A stretch of DNA of 64,000 bases from MGIIa-L3 sp038150305. Its GTDB lineage: Archaea; Thermoplasmatota; Poseidoniia; Poseidoniales; Poseidoniaceae. The stretch covers positions 1 to 64,000 of the forward strand of contig JAYOTG010000001.1 in NCBI GenBank assembly GCA_038150305.1, read 5' to 3'. The position numbers and the translations under genes were made by a program. Shown here one piece after another: positions 17,756 through 28,743 of the stretch. The stretch's first letter is position 1. Each line of letters begins with the position of its first letter. The notes under the pieces are model-generated. The model was not told the DNA's origin. It did no database searches and saw only the letters and a list, made by a program, of their open reading frames with translations.

Positions 17756-19555
17756 TCAGGCCTCCTTTGGACAGAGGATCTGATGCACGTCAACGGCGTC
17801 CGGCAGGCGCTGCTCTGCTGCAGCAAACCACGCTTCAACGTCGTCGACGAGCGGGGCTTCTCCACTCCGTTTTCGCGCCCGCTTCGCACGCTCGGTGACG
17901 AGCGCCCAGGCCGCCTTCGCGCCGACGCCGGGGATGGCCTCCAACACCGCAAGCGACACGAGGTCAGGGTCCATGTCGAGTTCAATGCCGGTGATCGAGC
18001 GTTGACCGTGCGCGGTGACCATGACGTCCGTCGAGGCCTCCAAGGTGGTCAGGTACGACGCGCCGATGAGGATGGGGTAGGCGCCAATTTGCCGGCCGAA
18101 CGAGACGCCAGCGCCGCCCCACATGGACCCGTCTCTGTGCTCGGGCGTGTCGTGTGCCGGCAGACGTGTTCGGCCGCCATGGGCCTCCCAGTGCACGTCA
18201 CGAAGGACGCCGCCGATGGGCATCATTTCGGCGAGCAAGGGCGCGTCAATCTCGTCACGGACGCGGTGCTTGAAGGCGGCAAAGGCATCGGAATCCACGT
18301 CTTGGAAGCCCTCGCCCTCGACCTGCCTGAGGTTGATCCTCCGCAGCCAGTGGCCCTCGGAACGCAGCTCGTTGAGCAGGTCCATGTTGAGGCCGTAGGT
18401 GACGTCGGTCTCGCCGTTCAAGCCTGCGATGAAGTTGAGCCCAGGGAGCAGTTTGGGCAGGCCCCGCTCGCCGCGCTCGCGCCCGTAGCGGTTAATCAGG
18501 TTCACCGCGGCTTTGAGCTGAGCCGGGTCGCAGTTCAGCCAGTTGGCTTCGTGAACGGCGGGGTCTGCGGATTCCACGCCGAAGGACAGGACGGCGCCAT
18601 CGCTCAAAGTGGCCACGAGGGTCTTGGTGATCTCCTCCGCTTCCTCAAGGTGCTCGGCGATGATGCTCGGGTTGCCGTTGTCGGTGTGCAGGATGCCAAG
18701 CCGTTCGTCCTCGCGTAATCCGTGGAGCAGGCGTGCAATCGGTTCAGGATTTGGACGTGGATACTCCATCTCCCCGACGCCATCTGCGAGGTAGGTGTAG
18801 GTGTCCGTCATCCCGCCAAGACGCACGTGACGGACCCCGGCATCGAGCGCAAGGCGCACTTCTGCGATGACGTCATCGGGCGTCCGCCAGACCGGGGTCC
18901 CCTTCTTCGGCTCAATGCAAAAGCGGCACCCGCGCTTGTAGCGGACGCAGCCTTGGTACACTTCCACCTCGTAGGTCAGTGGACCGGCCTGCTCGTGGTC
19001 CGGGTGCCGAAGATCTGGGTGGTCCAGCACGGCCTTTGACGTGGCGCCGGCATGGGCCCATGACGTCCACTGTTCGGCCGTTCGTCGCTTGTGCTCCCAT
19101 CGGCCGGAGCCGAGGAAATGATGCAGCGTGGCGTCGGCGTCCTGCAGCGCGAGGAAGAGACCGCGGCGCAGCGGCGACCAGCCTTGATGCCGCCAGCCGC
19201 GGATGGCCCAGCCGCCGAGCACCGCCGGCACCTCTGCCGGCAACATTCGAAGCAGCGATTTGGTCTCGGGCAGTGAGATCGGTGTGGCGCGGAGGTACTT
19301 GCCGGGGACGACCGCGCCAGCGAGCAAGGCCAGACCAGCGCGGCCTTGGAGCATCGCGCGTTGCGCGTCTTCACCTTGGCGGCCGAGGGCGCGCCACGCG
19401 TCCACGGTCAGGTAGTCGTAGGGCAAACTGTGGGCTTCGAGCACGCCGCACAGGTAGCGCACGTGGAAGCCGACATAGGGTGGAACACCGAAGGCGGCGG
19501 GCTCGTCCTCGTAGCCGTCCACCACGAGCCAGCGGGGTTCACCGTCCTCCGCCAT
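17756..19555 (-). CDS. Radical SAM protein with C-terminal helix-hairpin-helix
   Basis: This 599-residue protein belongs to the archaeal radical-SAM/HhH family of unknown function (COG1031-like). The putative cluster-binding cysteines are in YQGCVRYKRGCRFCIEP, spaced C-x6-C-x2-C instead of the usual C-x3-C-x2-C. A TIM-barrel region with FGVESADP and LNFIAGLNGET follows. The C-terminus has an HhH (LEAIPGVGAKAAWAL), suggesting nucleic-acid contact. Its gene precedes and nearly touches the SMUG1-like gene, which hints at nucleic-acid modification or repair (inference). ATG 19555 is used; GTG 19567 is possible. Confidence 0.82.
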   Translation of the reverse strand: MAEDGEPRWLVVDGYEDEPAAFGVPPYVGFHVRYLCGVLEAHSLPYDYLTVDAWRALGRQGEDAQRAMLQGRAGLALLAGAVVPGKYLRATPISLPETKSLLRMLPAEVPAVLGGWAIRGWRHQGWSPLRRGLFLALQDADATLHHFLGSGRWEHKRRTAEQWTSWAHAGATSKAVLDHPDLRHPDHEQAGPLTYEVEVYQGCVRYKRGCRFCIEPKKGTPVWRTPDDVIAEVRLALDAGVRHVRLGGMTDTYTYLADGVGEMEYPRPNPEPIARLLHGLREDERLGILHTDNGNPSIIAEHLEEAEEITKTLVATLSDGAVLSFGVESADPAVHEANWLNCDPAQLKAAVNLINRYGRERGERGLPKLLPGLNFIAGLNGETDVTYGLNMDLLNELRSEGHWLRRINLRQVEGEGFQDVDSDAFAAFKHRVRDEIDAPLLAEMMPIGGVLRDVHWEAHGGRTRLPAHDTPEHRDGSMWGGAGVSFGRQIGAYPILIGASYLTTLEASTDVMVTAHGQRSITGIELDMDPDLVSLAVLEAIPGVGAKAAWALVTERAKRARKRSGEAPLVDDVEAWFAAAEQRLPDAVDVHQILCPKEA

Positions 19556-19647
19556 GGCCCTGACCACGGCCCATGGGCCTCAAGCCTGCCGCCCTTTACC
19601 GTCAAGGCCAAGTGCAAACGGCGTGGCGGACGGTTTGGGGGAAGAGC

Positions 19648-21351
<1,704 letters not shown>

Positions 21352-21377
21352 ATCGCTGACGGAACCTTCAATCATGA

Positions 21378-24300
21378 ATGAAAGCATCACGGAACATGCG
21401 CGCACAGGCCCTGACCTTGCTGCTGCTCATTGCGCTCTGTCCGATGGAGGTCACCGAGCTCGGGGAACCTCGGGTCTCACACGCCATCAACAGCACACCA
21501 GCCGCATCCGGTTGGGTCGTTGACGTTCAACGTGGCGTCGGAAATGGAGCCATGGTGGAGGCCCTGATCGCTCATGACGGGGAGGCCTTGGCGCTTCTCT
21601 CGCATTCAGGAAACGGGAACGTGGGCGGTACCTCATGGTCGGGCTTAACCACATCCCACGCCCTCGTGGGGGTCGACGCTCAGGCCTCTGTTCGAATGAT
21701 TGCTCACCTCAACCTCGGCACCGATCTTGTGTTGGCCTCCATGGACGAGGGCGTGCTTGTTGTCGGCAATGCAAGCGGCGTGGTCGACCTGATGCTGGTG
21801 AACACCACCACAGGAAGCACCACCACAGAAATCAGCCTTGGTGGCACTGCGGGACCCTTTGGGTTGCTCGCCGCTGACGGAGCGGGCGACATCGCGGTGG
21901 TCACGCTCGCGTGCTCGGACACCAGTAGCGCCACGCAGGACCTCGACGGCAACGATTGCACAACGGCCACGGGTCGGCAACGGGTGCTGACCTATGCATG
22001 GACGCCTTCGGACAACACCACGACCCTTATCGGGGACGCGAAATGGTTCGATGGAAGCAACACAGACCTGTTGATAGGCTCGGAAACCGGGTTGATGGCG
22101 GAAGGGCTGGGTCCTCACCCAGATTGCAAACAACACCTTGACGTCCACGCCAGCGGGGCCATCGACGCCATGTTTGTGACCGGCTGTCCCGCTCAAGCCT
22201 TCTGGTCAAATCCTGTGAGCGTCGGCAACACGGTCTCGCTGCTCGGTGAAACCTCCCCCTCGTTCAGCAGTTCACTCGGCCAATGGGGCCTCGGGATAGG
22301 CCAGTCGTACGTCGATGCGAGCGGTACGGAAACCAACAGCGGATGGACCGTTGGGATGGAAGATTGCAGCTACGCCGTCAACATGGGCGTGGAAGTGGGC
22401 GCCTACAGCAACGCGTTGGCCTACATCATCCGAGGGCAAACCTCGTCAAACTCATTCTGTGAATATGCGCTGCAGGAGAGCGCTTCTACGGGACCTCATC
22501 TTGTCCAACGTGCCAAGTGGAAGAATTACGACCGCCTGGTCATTGGTGACCGCTGGTTGAACTCATCGGAACTGATGTCCGCAACCGACGCGCTGGTCAG
22601 CGTCACCGCAACCCCGCACGGCCAGGGCAGCCTGATTGCGGTGTGCCACACCGGGAACCTCGTGCAAAGCAACGTCCTCGTTGGGGCTGGGGGTGCAACC
22701 GCATCCACGACGATGCTGGCCTGGACGGGGACCGCGGTGTACAACGTCACCTCATTCAACAACGGTGACGGCTGTGTTGAAGCCGTAGCCAGCCTCGGAG
22801 GTCGTCTTGTTCTCCTTCAAAACGACGGTTTTCTGCAAACCATCAGCCTGGTCACCACCGATTCAGACGGTGACGGATACGGTGACATCTCCGACGTCTT
22901 TCCCAACAACGGCCAACAGTGGGCTGACAGCGATGGAGACGGATGGGGGGACAACACCTCTGGGTTGTTTGGTGACGATTGTCCAACCCTCTGGGGCAAT
23001 TCGACCATGACACGCCAAGGGTGCACCGACTTGGATGGCGATGGATGGCCTGACACCTTGGACGCCTATCCGAACGAACCGTCCCAATTCCGTGACAGCG
23101 ACGGGGACGGCTACGGTGACAATTCGAGCGGGTATCGAGGCGACGATTGCCCCTCCGTCCACGGCACGTCAGACGAGGACGTGTTCGGGTGCCTCGACAG
23201 CGACCGAGACGGATGGTCCGACGTCAACGACGACTTCCCAAACGATGACGATCAGCACAGCGACACCGACGGAGACGGATACGGCGACAACGCCGCAGCA
23301 GCAAACGGTGACGATTGCGAGGACGTCTTCGGCACCAGCACGCTTGGCCTTCGAGGTTGTCCTGACCGTGACGGGGACCTGTGGGCCGACAGCCGCGACC
23401 CGTTCCCAGACGACGGCACGCAATGGTCGGACCTGGACGGGGACGGATACGGTGACAATCCGATCGGGAACAACAAGGACGTCTTCCCCTTCGACCCGAC
23501 ACAGCAGCAGGACAGCGATGAAGACGGCTTCGGCGACAACCCTGGAGGCACACGAGGGGATGCCTGCGTGGACGAATATGGAACCTCATCGAGGGACGTG
23601 TTCGGTTGTCCCGATGCGGATGGAGACGGCTGGTCCGATAACGGCGACGGTTTTCCCAACGATGCCACCCGCTACTTGGACACCGACAAGGACGGCGTTG
23701 AGGACCAGTTTGACGCCTTTCCCTTCGACCCCACACAATGGAACGACACGGACATGGACGGTTACGGCGACCAATTGAGCGGGAACCGTGGTGACGGGTG
23801 CCCAACAGAGTGGGGGGATTCCAACGTGGATCAGTTCGGTTGCCCGGACACGGACGGGGACGGTTGGTCGGACATCGGAGACGGTTTCGACGACGACCCC
23901 ACGCGCTGGTCGGACACCGACAAAGACGGCTGGGAGGACAAATTCGACGACTTCCCCTTCGACCCAAGTCAGTGGCTGGACTCAGACGGTGACGGGTATG
24001 GTGACAATCCGTTCGGCTCATTGGCGGATCGCTTTCCAGACCAAGACGACCAATGGTCGGACATCGACGGGGACGGTTGGGGCGACAACCCGGAGGGTGA
24101 GCGATACGACGCGTTCTTGGCGGAACCGACGCAATGGTCTGACGTCGATGGAGACGGATGTGGCGACAACCCAGCAGGGCGCCTTCCTGACGCCTTCCCT
24201 CTCGACCCGACACAATGCCGTGATGAAGACGGTGACGGACTCGGTGACAACCAATCAGGGACCAACCCAGATCCCTTCCTTTTCGACCGTGACAACGACG

Positions 24301-24935
24301 GGTACAACGACAGCATCGACGTGTGGCCCTTGTTGGCCTCGCCAGGTGACATGGACAACGACGGCGTCCCAGATGGCGAGGACGATTTCCCTGGCAACGC
24401 ACAAGAAACCCGGGATACGGACGGTGATGGTGTGGGCAACAACGCAGACATCGACGACGATGACGATGGCGTGTTGGACACCGCGGAACTTGAGGCCGGC
24501 ACCGACCCCCTTGACCCGGCCTCGCGGCCGGTGGAGTCCTTTGAGATCGTCATTCCGGGAACCAGCGTCGGCCTTGGAGCATGGGACCTCATTGGTGTGT
24601 TCCTTGGCGTTCCATTGACCATGTGGGTGATGTTTGGTCTGGTGACCCGTGGCGGTCGCGCCTCCAGATTTGAGCACGCTTTGCGCGGAGCAACGGCGCG
24701 AGAGGACCTCGAAGACATCGCGACCCAGTACGAGCGTGCGGTGATGATGCGGCTGCTTGGTCCACACCAAGCCATTCGGCTTGAGCGCATGCGAACGGAG
24801 CTTGATGACGCACTCGAAGCGATGATGCTCGACGCATCGGGCGGACGGGGCGATGGGCGGCCGCTGGACTTTCAGGATGAGCCTGTGACTTCGGTCAAAG
24901 GGGTGCCACCCTTGATCGACGAGTCACTGCCGTGA
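21378..24935 (+). CDS. Surface protein with TSP3 calcium-binding repeats and C-terminal membrane anchor
   Basis: The 1185-residue protein begins with a signal peptide (ALTLLLLIALC). About 470 residues of beta-rich ectodomain rich in Ser, Thr and Gly follow, with no recognised family, possibly a propeller. Residues about 495-1050 are thrombospondin type 3 repeats of the form DSDGDGYGDN, which bind calcium and form a stiff stalk. One membrane helix (LIGVFLGVPLTMWVMFGLV) precedes a cytoplasmic tail of about 100 residues with charged helices. Secretion and cell-surface display are clear; a role in adhesion or particle binding is inferred. ATG 21378 is used, though ATG 21396 also gives a good signal peptide. 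Confidence 0.85.
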   Translation: MKASRNMRAQALTLLLLIALCPMEVTELGEPRVSHAINSTPAASGWVVDVQRGVGNGAMVEALIAHDGEALALLSHSGNGNVGGTSWSGLTTSHALVGVDAQASVRMIAHLNLGTDLVLASMDEGVLVVGNASGVVDLMLVNTTTGSTTTEISLGGTAGPFGLLAADGAGDIAVVTLACSDTSSATQDLDGNDCTTATGRQRVLTYAWTPSDNTTTLIGDAKWFDGSNTDLLIGSETGLMAEGLGPHPDCKQHLDVHASGAIDAMFVTGCPAQAFWSNPVSVGNTVSLLGETSPSFSSSLGQWGLGIGQSYVDASGTETNSGWTVGMEDCSYAVNMGVEVGAYSNALAYIIRGQTSSNSFCEYALQESASTGPHLVQRAKWKNYDRLVIGDRWLNSSELMSATDALVSVTATPHGQGSLIAVCHTGNLVQSNVLVGAGGATASTTMLAWTGTAVYNVTSFNNGDGCVEAVASLGGRLVLLQNDGFLQTISLVTTDSDGDGYGDISDVFPNNGQQWADSDGDGWGDNTSGLFGDDCPTLWGNSTMTRQGCTDLDGDGWPDTLDAYPNEPSQFRDSDGDGYGDNSSGYRGDDCPSVHGTSDEDVFGCLDSDRDGWSDVNDDFPNDDDQHSDTDGDGYGDNAAAANGDDCEDVFGTSTLGLRGCPDRDGDLWADSRDPFPDDGTQWSDLDGDGYGDNPIGNNKDVFPFDPTQQQDSDEDGFGDNPGGTRGDACVDEYGTSSRDVFGCPDADGDGWSDNGDGFPNDATRYLDTDKDGVEDQFDAFPFDPTQWNDTDMDGYGDQLSGNRGDGCPTEWGDSNVDQFGCPDTDGDGWSDIGDGFDDDPTRWSDTDKDGWEDKFDDFPFDPSQWLDSDGDGYGDNPFGSLADRFPDQDDQWSDIDGDGWGDNPEGERYDAFLAEPTQWSDVDGDGCGDNPAGRLPDAFPLDPTQCRDEDGDGLGDNQSGTNPDPFLFDRDNDGYNDSIDVWPLLASPGDMDNDGVPDGEDDFPGNAQETRDTDGDGVGNNADIDDDDDGVLDTAELEAGTDPLDPASRPVESFEIVIPGTSVGLGAWDLIGVFLGVPLTMWVMFGLVTRGGRASRFEHALRGATAREDLEDIATQYERAVMMRLLGPHQAIRLERMRTELDDALEAMMLDASGGRGDGRPLDFQDEPVTSVKGVPPLIDESLP
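22861..24525 (+). repeat. TSP3-type repeat array within the surface protein gene
   Basis: Roughly 1.66 kb encode degenerate repeats of the aspartate-rich loop DxDGDGxxDN, alternating with DxFPxDPTQWxD and with GDDCPxxxGTS...GCPD spacers. The composite unit is about 40-60 residues. Repetition is strong at protein level and imperfect at DNA level. Confidence 0.85.
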
Positions 24936-24955
24936 AGCAGAACGGTGCTTTCACC

Positions 24956-25168
24956 TCAGGCCTTGGCGGCCGATGTGTCGATTTGGCACGTGTTTCGGTT
25001 GAGCAGCCCGTTGAAGGGGCAGTACCCGAAGGCGGACGTAAAGACGCCCCAAAGGCCAATCACAAGGAAGACCAACTCGATCTGCAACGAGGCAAGGAAG
25101 TCAAGCACAACCACAGAGGATCCCAAGACGGCCCGTAGGGCCCGCTCCGTGCCTCCGACGTTCCTCAT
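24956..25168 (-). CDS. DUF2892 (YgaP-like) small membrane protein
   Basis: This 70-residue protein matches the DUF2892 pattern: N-terminal RNVGGTERALRAVLG, a hydrophobic middle, and the ending FGYCPFNGLLNRNTCQ (the family's GFCPLYxLLGINTC). Two membrane helices are expected. Related domains are attached to rhodanese in YgaP, so a sulfur link is possible but unproven. The ATG at 25168 starts exactly at the conserved N-terminus. It is convergent with the TSP3 surface protein gene. Confidence 0.85.
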   Translation of the reverse strand: MRNVGGTERALRAVLGSSVVVLDFLASLQIELVFLVIGLWGVFTSAFGYCPFNGLLNRNTCQIDTSAAKA

Positions 25169-25323
25169 GAGGTAACCATTGCCACCATCTCGACTTAATG
25201 CGTTGTTTGCAGAGGACGCAGATGCTCACACCGAACCGAATGCACGTGCAGGACGAATCCAGGTTGAGTTGTGGTCAAGGTGAACGGGGCGCACTTGATG
25301 AACCGGAAGTCCCACGTCCAAAC

Positions 25324-28300
25324 ATGGGCGAGGAAGAGGGCGGCGAGCCCACCTTCACGACGAGCACGGGGCCCGTGCGCGTCATCACCGCTGCCTCGCT
25401 TTTCGACGGCCATGATGCGGCCATCAACGTCATTCGACGTTTGGTGCAATCCGCCGGGGCGGAGGTGATCCATCTCGGCCACGACCGCTCGGCCAAGGAC
25501 GTCGTGGATTGTGCCGTCCAAGAAGACGCACACGCCGTTGCCCTGACCTCCTACCAAGGCGGCCACCTGGAGTACTTCACCTACATCCGACACCTGCTCG
25601 ATGAGGCCGGATGCGAGCACGTGCGCATCTTTGGCGGCGGAGGGGGCACCATCACGCCACCGGAAATCAAGACCCTGCATGAGGCGGGCATCTCGAAGAT
25701 CTACTCCCCTGATGACGGGCGCACGATGGGCCTGTTCGGCATGATCCACCACCTCATGGGCATCGCTCAGGACGTCGACCTGCTCGACGAAGCGCGCTTG
25801 GCCCGTCTCAACGGACCGGTCAGCGCCTCTGAGATGGACCTCGTGGGCCTCTTGTTGACCCTCTCAGAATGCGCCGACGACGCCACCTTCCGCGCTCACC
25901 TCGAAGCCGCCCGTTCCGCTCCGGCCGAGCACGACGTTCCCGTCATCGGCTTCACCGGCACCGGTGGGGCTGGAAAATCCAGCCTCTTGGACGAATTGAT
26001 GTTGCGCATCATGCGCGACAACCCCGAGCTCAAGGTCTGCCTGCTGTGCGTGGACCCGACGCGAAAGCGCACCGGCGGCGCCCTCTTGGGCGACCGCATC
26101 CGCATGAACGCCTTGTCCAACAACAACCTGTTCATGCGCTCGCTGGCCAGTCGCGGTTCTGGCTCCGAAATTTCCGACCACCTCGACCGCGCCATCGAGG
26201 TGGCGAAGGCGGTCGGCTTCGACCTCATCTTCTGCGAGACCAGCGGCATCGGCCAGGGCAGCGACGCCATCACGTCCGTGGCCGACCACTCCCTCTACGT
26301 GATGACCGCGGAATTCGGCGCCCACACGCAGCTCGAGAAAATCGAGATGCTCGATGTCGCTGATCTCGTCGTGCTGAACAAGTTCGAGAAGCGCGGCAGC
26401 GAAGATGCCCTGCGGGCCATCCGCAAGCAGGTGCGCCGCAACCGGAACGTGTTCGATGCTCCGGATGAAGACCTGCCCGTCATCGCCACGGTGGCCAGCC
26501 AGTTCGCCGACCCAGGCGTGGATCGCCTGTGGCAGCGCTTGGCTGCCCTGCTCGAGGGCCGCGAAGCCGCCACCTTCCACGCCTCCGCTCCCACCGACGA
26601 AGCGCGGCGAGGCTCTGGCGTCATCCCGCCCGAGCGCGTGCATTACCTCTCCGAGATCGCGGCCACCGTCCGCGACCACCATGCCGCTCAGGACGACGTC
26701 GCCGAGCGGTTGCGCGTGGTCCAGCACCTCCGCACCGCGGCTGCACAGGCGCGCGAGCGCAACGCGACGGCAACCGCCGACGACCTCGAGGCCCAAATCG
26801 AGGAATTGATGGCCGAGGAAACGCTCCAACACGGCGCTGCGGCCCTCGACGACTTCCGAGAAACGGCGGAGGCCTACCGCAGCGGTGAGTACACCTACCA
26901 CGTGCGCGGCAAGCCCTTCACCGTCCCGACCACGACCGAATCCCTCGCCCACAGCGCCATCCCGAAGGTGGCCCTGCCGCGCACCAAGGACGACGGTGAC
27001 CTCTACCGGTACATCGCGCGGGAGAACCTGCCCGGGCGTTTCCCCTACACCGCGGGCGTGTTCCCCTTCAAGCGCCAAGACGAACTAAGCGCACGGATGT
27101 TCGCCGGCGAAGGTGAAGCCGAGCGCACCAACCGGCGCTTCCACCTCCTCTCAAGCGGCGCGCCGTACGTCCGGCTCTCGACCGCTTTCGATTCCGTCAC
27201 CCTCTACGGCCGTGACCCGGCCGAGCGGCCGGACGTGTGGGGCAAGGTCGGCAACTCGGGCGTCTCCATCGCCTCGGTGGACGACGCCAAGCGGCTCTAT
27301 TCGGGCTTCGATTTGTGCGACCGCAACACGAGCGTCAGCATGACGATCAACGGCCCAGCGCCCATCATCCTCGCCTTCTTCCTCAACGCCGCCATCGACC
27401 AGCAGATCGAGCGGCACCTCGCCGAGCAGGGCGAGGCGCTGACCCTCGAAGACGGGGCCTACCGCGGCGATTTGCCCGAGGGACACGACGGCTTCGGCCT
27501 TGCGACCGTCGGCCGTCGTGGGGACGCGCTCGTGGACGCGGAAACTTACGCGCGCATCAAGGCGGAGACCCTGCAAACGGTGCGCGGCACGGTGCAAGCG
27601 GACATCCTGAAGGAAGACCAAGCGCAGAACACGTGCATCTTCTCGACGCCCTTTGCGCTGCGCCTCATGGGCGACGTTCAGCAGTATTACATCGACCATG
27701 GCGTGCGCAACCACTACTCGGTCAGCATCTCGGGTTACCACATCGCCGAAGCGGGTGCAAACCCCATCACGCAGCTGGCCTTCACCCTCGCCAACGGCTT
27801 CACGTACGTCGAATACTACCGCTCGCGCGGCATGGACATCAACGCCTTTGCGCCGAACTTGTCCTTCTTCTTCAGCAACGGCTTGGACCCGGAATACACC
27901 GTCATCGGACGGGTGGCCCGCCGCATTTGGGCGGTCACGATGCGTGACCTGTACGGCGCGGACGACCGCAGTCAGAAGCTGAAGTACCACATCCAGACCA
28001 GCGGCCGCTCGCTGCACGCTCAGGAGATCGACTTCAACGACATTCGCACCACGCTGCAAGCGCTGTTGGCCATCCAGGACAACGCGAATTCGCTGCACAC
28101 CAATGCCTACGACGAGGCGATCACCACGCCCACCGAGGGAAGCGTTCGCCGCGCCCTGGCCATCCAACTCATCGTGAACAAGGAGAGCGGATGGGCGAAG
28201 ACCGAGAATCCGCTCCAAGGCGCCTACATTGTGGACGAACTCACCGATTTGGTCGAGGAAGCCGTCCTCAAGGAATTCGAAGCCATCAGCCGACGCGGCG

Positions 28301-28701
28301 GGGTGCTCGGCGCGATGGAAACGATGTACCAGCGCGGGAAGATTCAGGACGAATCGATGTACTACGAGCACCTGAAGCACGACGGCACCCTGCCGATCAT
28401 CGGCGTGAACACCTTCCAGAACCCCCATGCCGAGGCCTTTGACGAGTCCTCGGCCGACGCCTTCGACATGGAATTGGCGCGCGCCACACCTGAGGAGAAG
28501 GCCGCGTGCCTCGAGCGAACCACCGCCCTTCAGCACCGCGACTTGGACGCGACCAACGAAGCGCTGACCCGCCTGCAGGGCGTGGCGCGCTCCGGCGGGA
28601 ACGTGTTTGAGGAATTGATGGAGACCGTCAAAGTCGCGAGCCTCGGTCAGATCTCCAACGCCCTCTTTGAGGTCGGTGGTCAGTACCGTCGCAACATGTG
28701 A
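25324..28701 (+). CDS. icmF: Fused B12-dependent acyl-CoA mutase with G-protein chaperone (IcmF type)
   Basis: The 1125-residue fusion has three parts in IcmF order. A B12-binding domain carries DGHDAAINV (DxHxxG-like) and TSYQGGH. A MeaB-like GTPase carries P-loop GFTGTGGAGKSS near residue 209 and NKFEKRG. A mutase TIM barrel carries YTAGVFPFKR and RRFHLLSSG...RLSTAFDSVTLYG. The FPFKR signature is that of isobutyryl-CoA mutase IcmF, not methylmalonyl-CoA mutase, so interconversion of isobutyryl- and n-butyryl-CoA (or isovaleryl/pivalyl) is predicted. The built-in GTPase loads and protects the cofactor. ATG 25324 is selected because similarity starts just after it. Confidence 0.92.
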   Translation: MGEEEGGEPTFTTSTGPVRVITAASLFDGHDAAINVIRRLVQSAGAEVIHLGHDRSAKDVVDCAVQEDAHAVALTSYQGGHLEYFTYIRHLLDEAGCEHVRIFGGGGGTITPPEIKTLHEAGISKIYSPDDGRTMGLFGMIHHLMGIAQDVDLLDEARLARLNGPVSASEMDLVGLLLTLSECADDATFRAHLEAARSAPAEHDVPVIGFTGTGGAGKSSLLDELMLRIMRDNPELKVCLLCVDPTRKRTGGALLGDRIRMNALSNNNLFMRSLASRGSGSEISDHLDRAIEVAKAVGFDLIFCETSGIGQGSDAITSVADHSLYVMTAEFGAHTQLEKIEMLDVADLVVLNKFEKRGSEDALRAIRKQVRRNRNVFDAPDEDLPVIATVASQFADPGVDRLWQRLAALLEGREAATFHASAPTDEARRGSGVIPPERVHYLSEIAATVRDHHAAQDDVAERLRVVQHLRTAAAQARERNATATADDLEAQIEELMAEETLQHGAAALDDFRETAEAYRSGEYTYHVRGKPFTVPTTTESLAHSAIPKVALPRTKDDGDLYRYIARENLPGRFPYTAGVFPFKRQDELSARMFAGEGEAERTNRRFHLLSSGAPYVRLSTAFDSVTLYGRDPAERPDVWGKVGNSGVSIASVDDAKRLYSGFDLCDRNTSVSMTINGPAPIILAFFLNAAIDQQIERHLAEQGEALTLEDGAYRGDLPEGHDGFGLATVGRRGDALVDAETYARIKAETLQTVRGTVQADILKEDQAQNTCIFSTPFALRLMGDVQQYYIDHGVRNHYSVSISGYHIAEAGANPITQLAFTLANGFTYVEYYRSRGMDINAFAPNLSFFFSNGLDPEYTVIGRVARRIWAVTMRDLYGADDRSQKLKYHIQTSGRSLHAQEIDFNDIRTTLQALLAIQDNANSLHTNAYDEAITTPTEGSVRRALAIQLIVNKESGWAKTENPLQGAYIVDELTDLVEEAVLKEFEAISRRGGVLGAMETMYQRGKIQDESMYYEHLKHDGTLPIIGVNTFQNPHAEAFDESSADAFDMELARATPEEKAACLERTTALQHRDLDATNEALTRLQGVARSGGNVFEELMETVKVASLGQISNALFEVGGQYRRNM

Positions 28702-28713
28702 CGACATCTGACC

Positions 28714-28721
28714 TTCATATG
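28714..28721 (+). promoter_or_regulatory. Possible TATA-like element for the AAA ATPase gene
   Basis: The AT-rich octamer TTCATATG lies in an otherwise GC-rich spacer, with its centre about 26 bases before the ATG at 28744. That is the archaeal TATA-to-start distance expected for a leaderless transcript. This is a pattern match only. Confidence 0.3.
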
Positions 28722-28743
28722 CTCTCGAGCAAATCTGGTCCGC

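Noticed and set aside
23224..24402. 392-residue Arg-rich minus-strand frame
   Set aside because: It mirrors the GAC/GGT-rich TSP3 repeats on the plus strand; its composition is an artefact of the repeat.
24932..25138. Plus-strand ORF after the TSP3 gene
   Set aside because: The minus strand here encodes a clear DUF2892 protein; the plus frame has no recognisable features.
25324..28701. Methylmalonyl-CoA mutase annotation
   Set aside because: Domain order with an internal GTPase and the FPFKR motif fit IcmF better.
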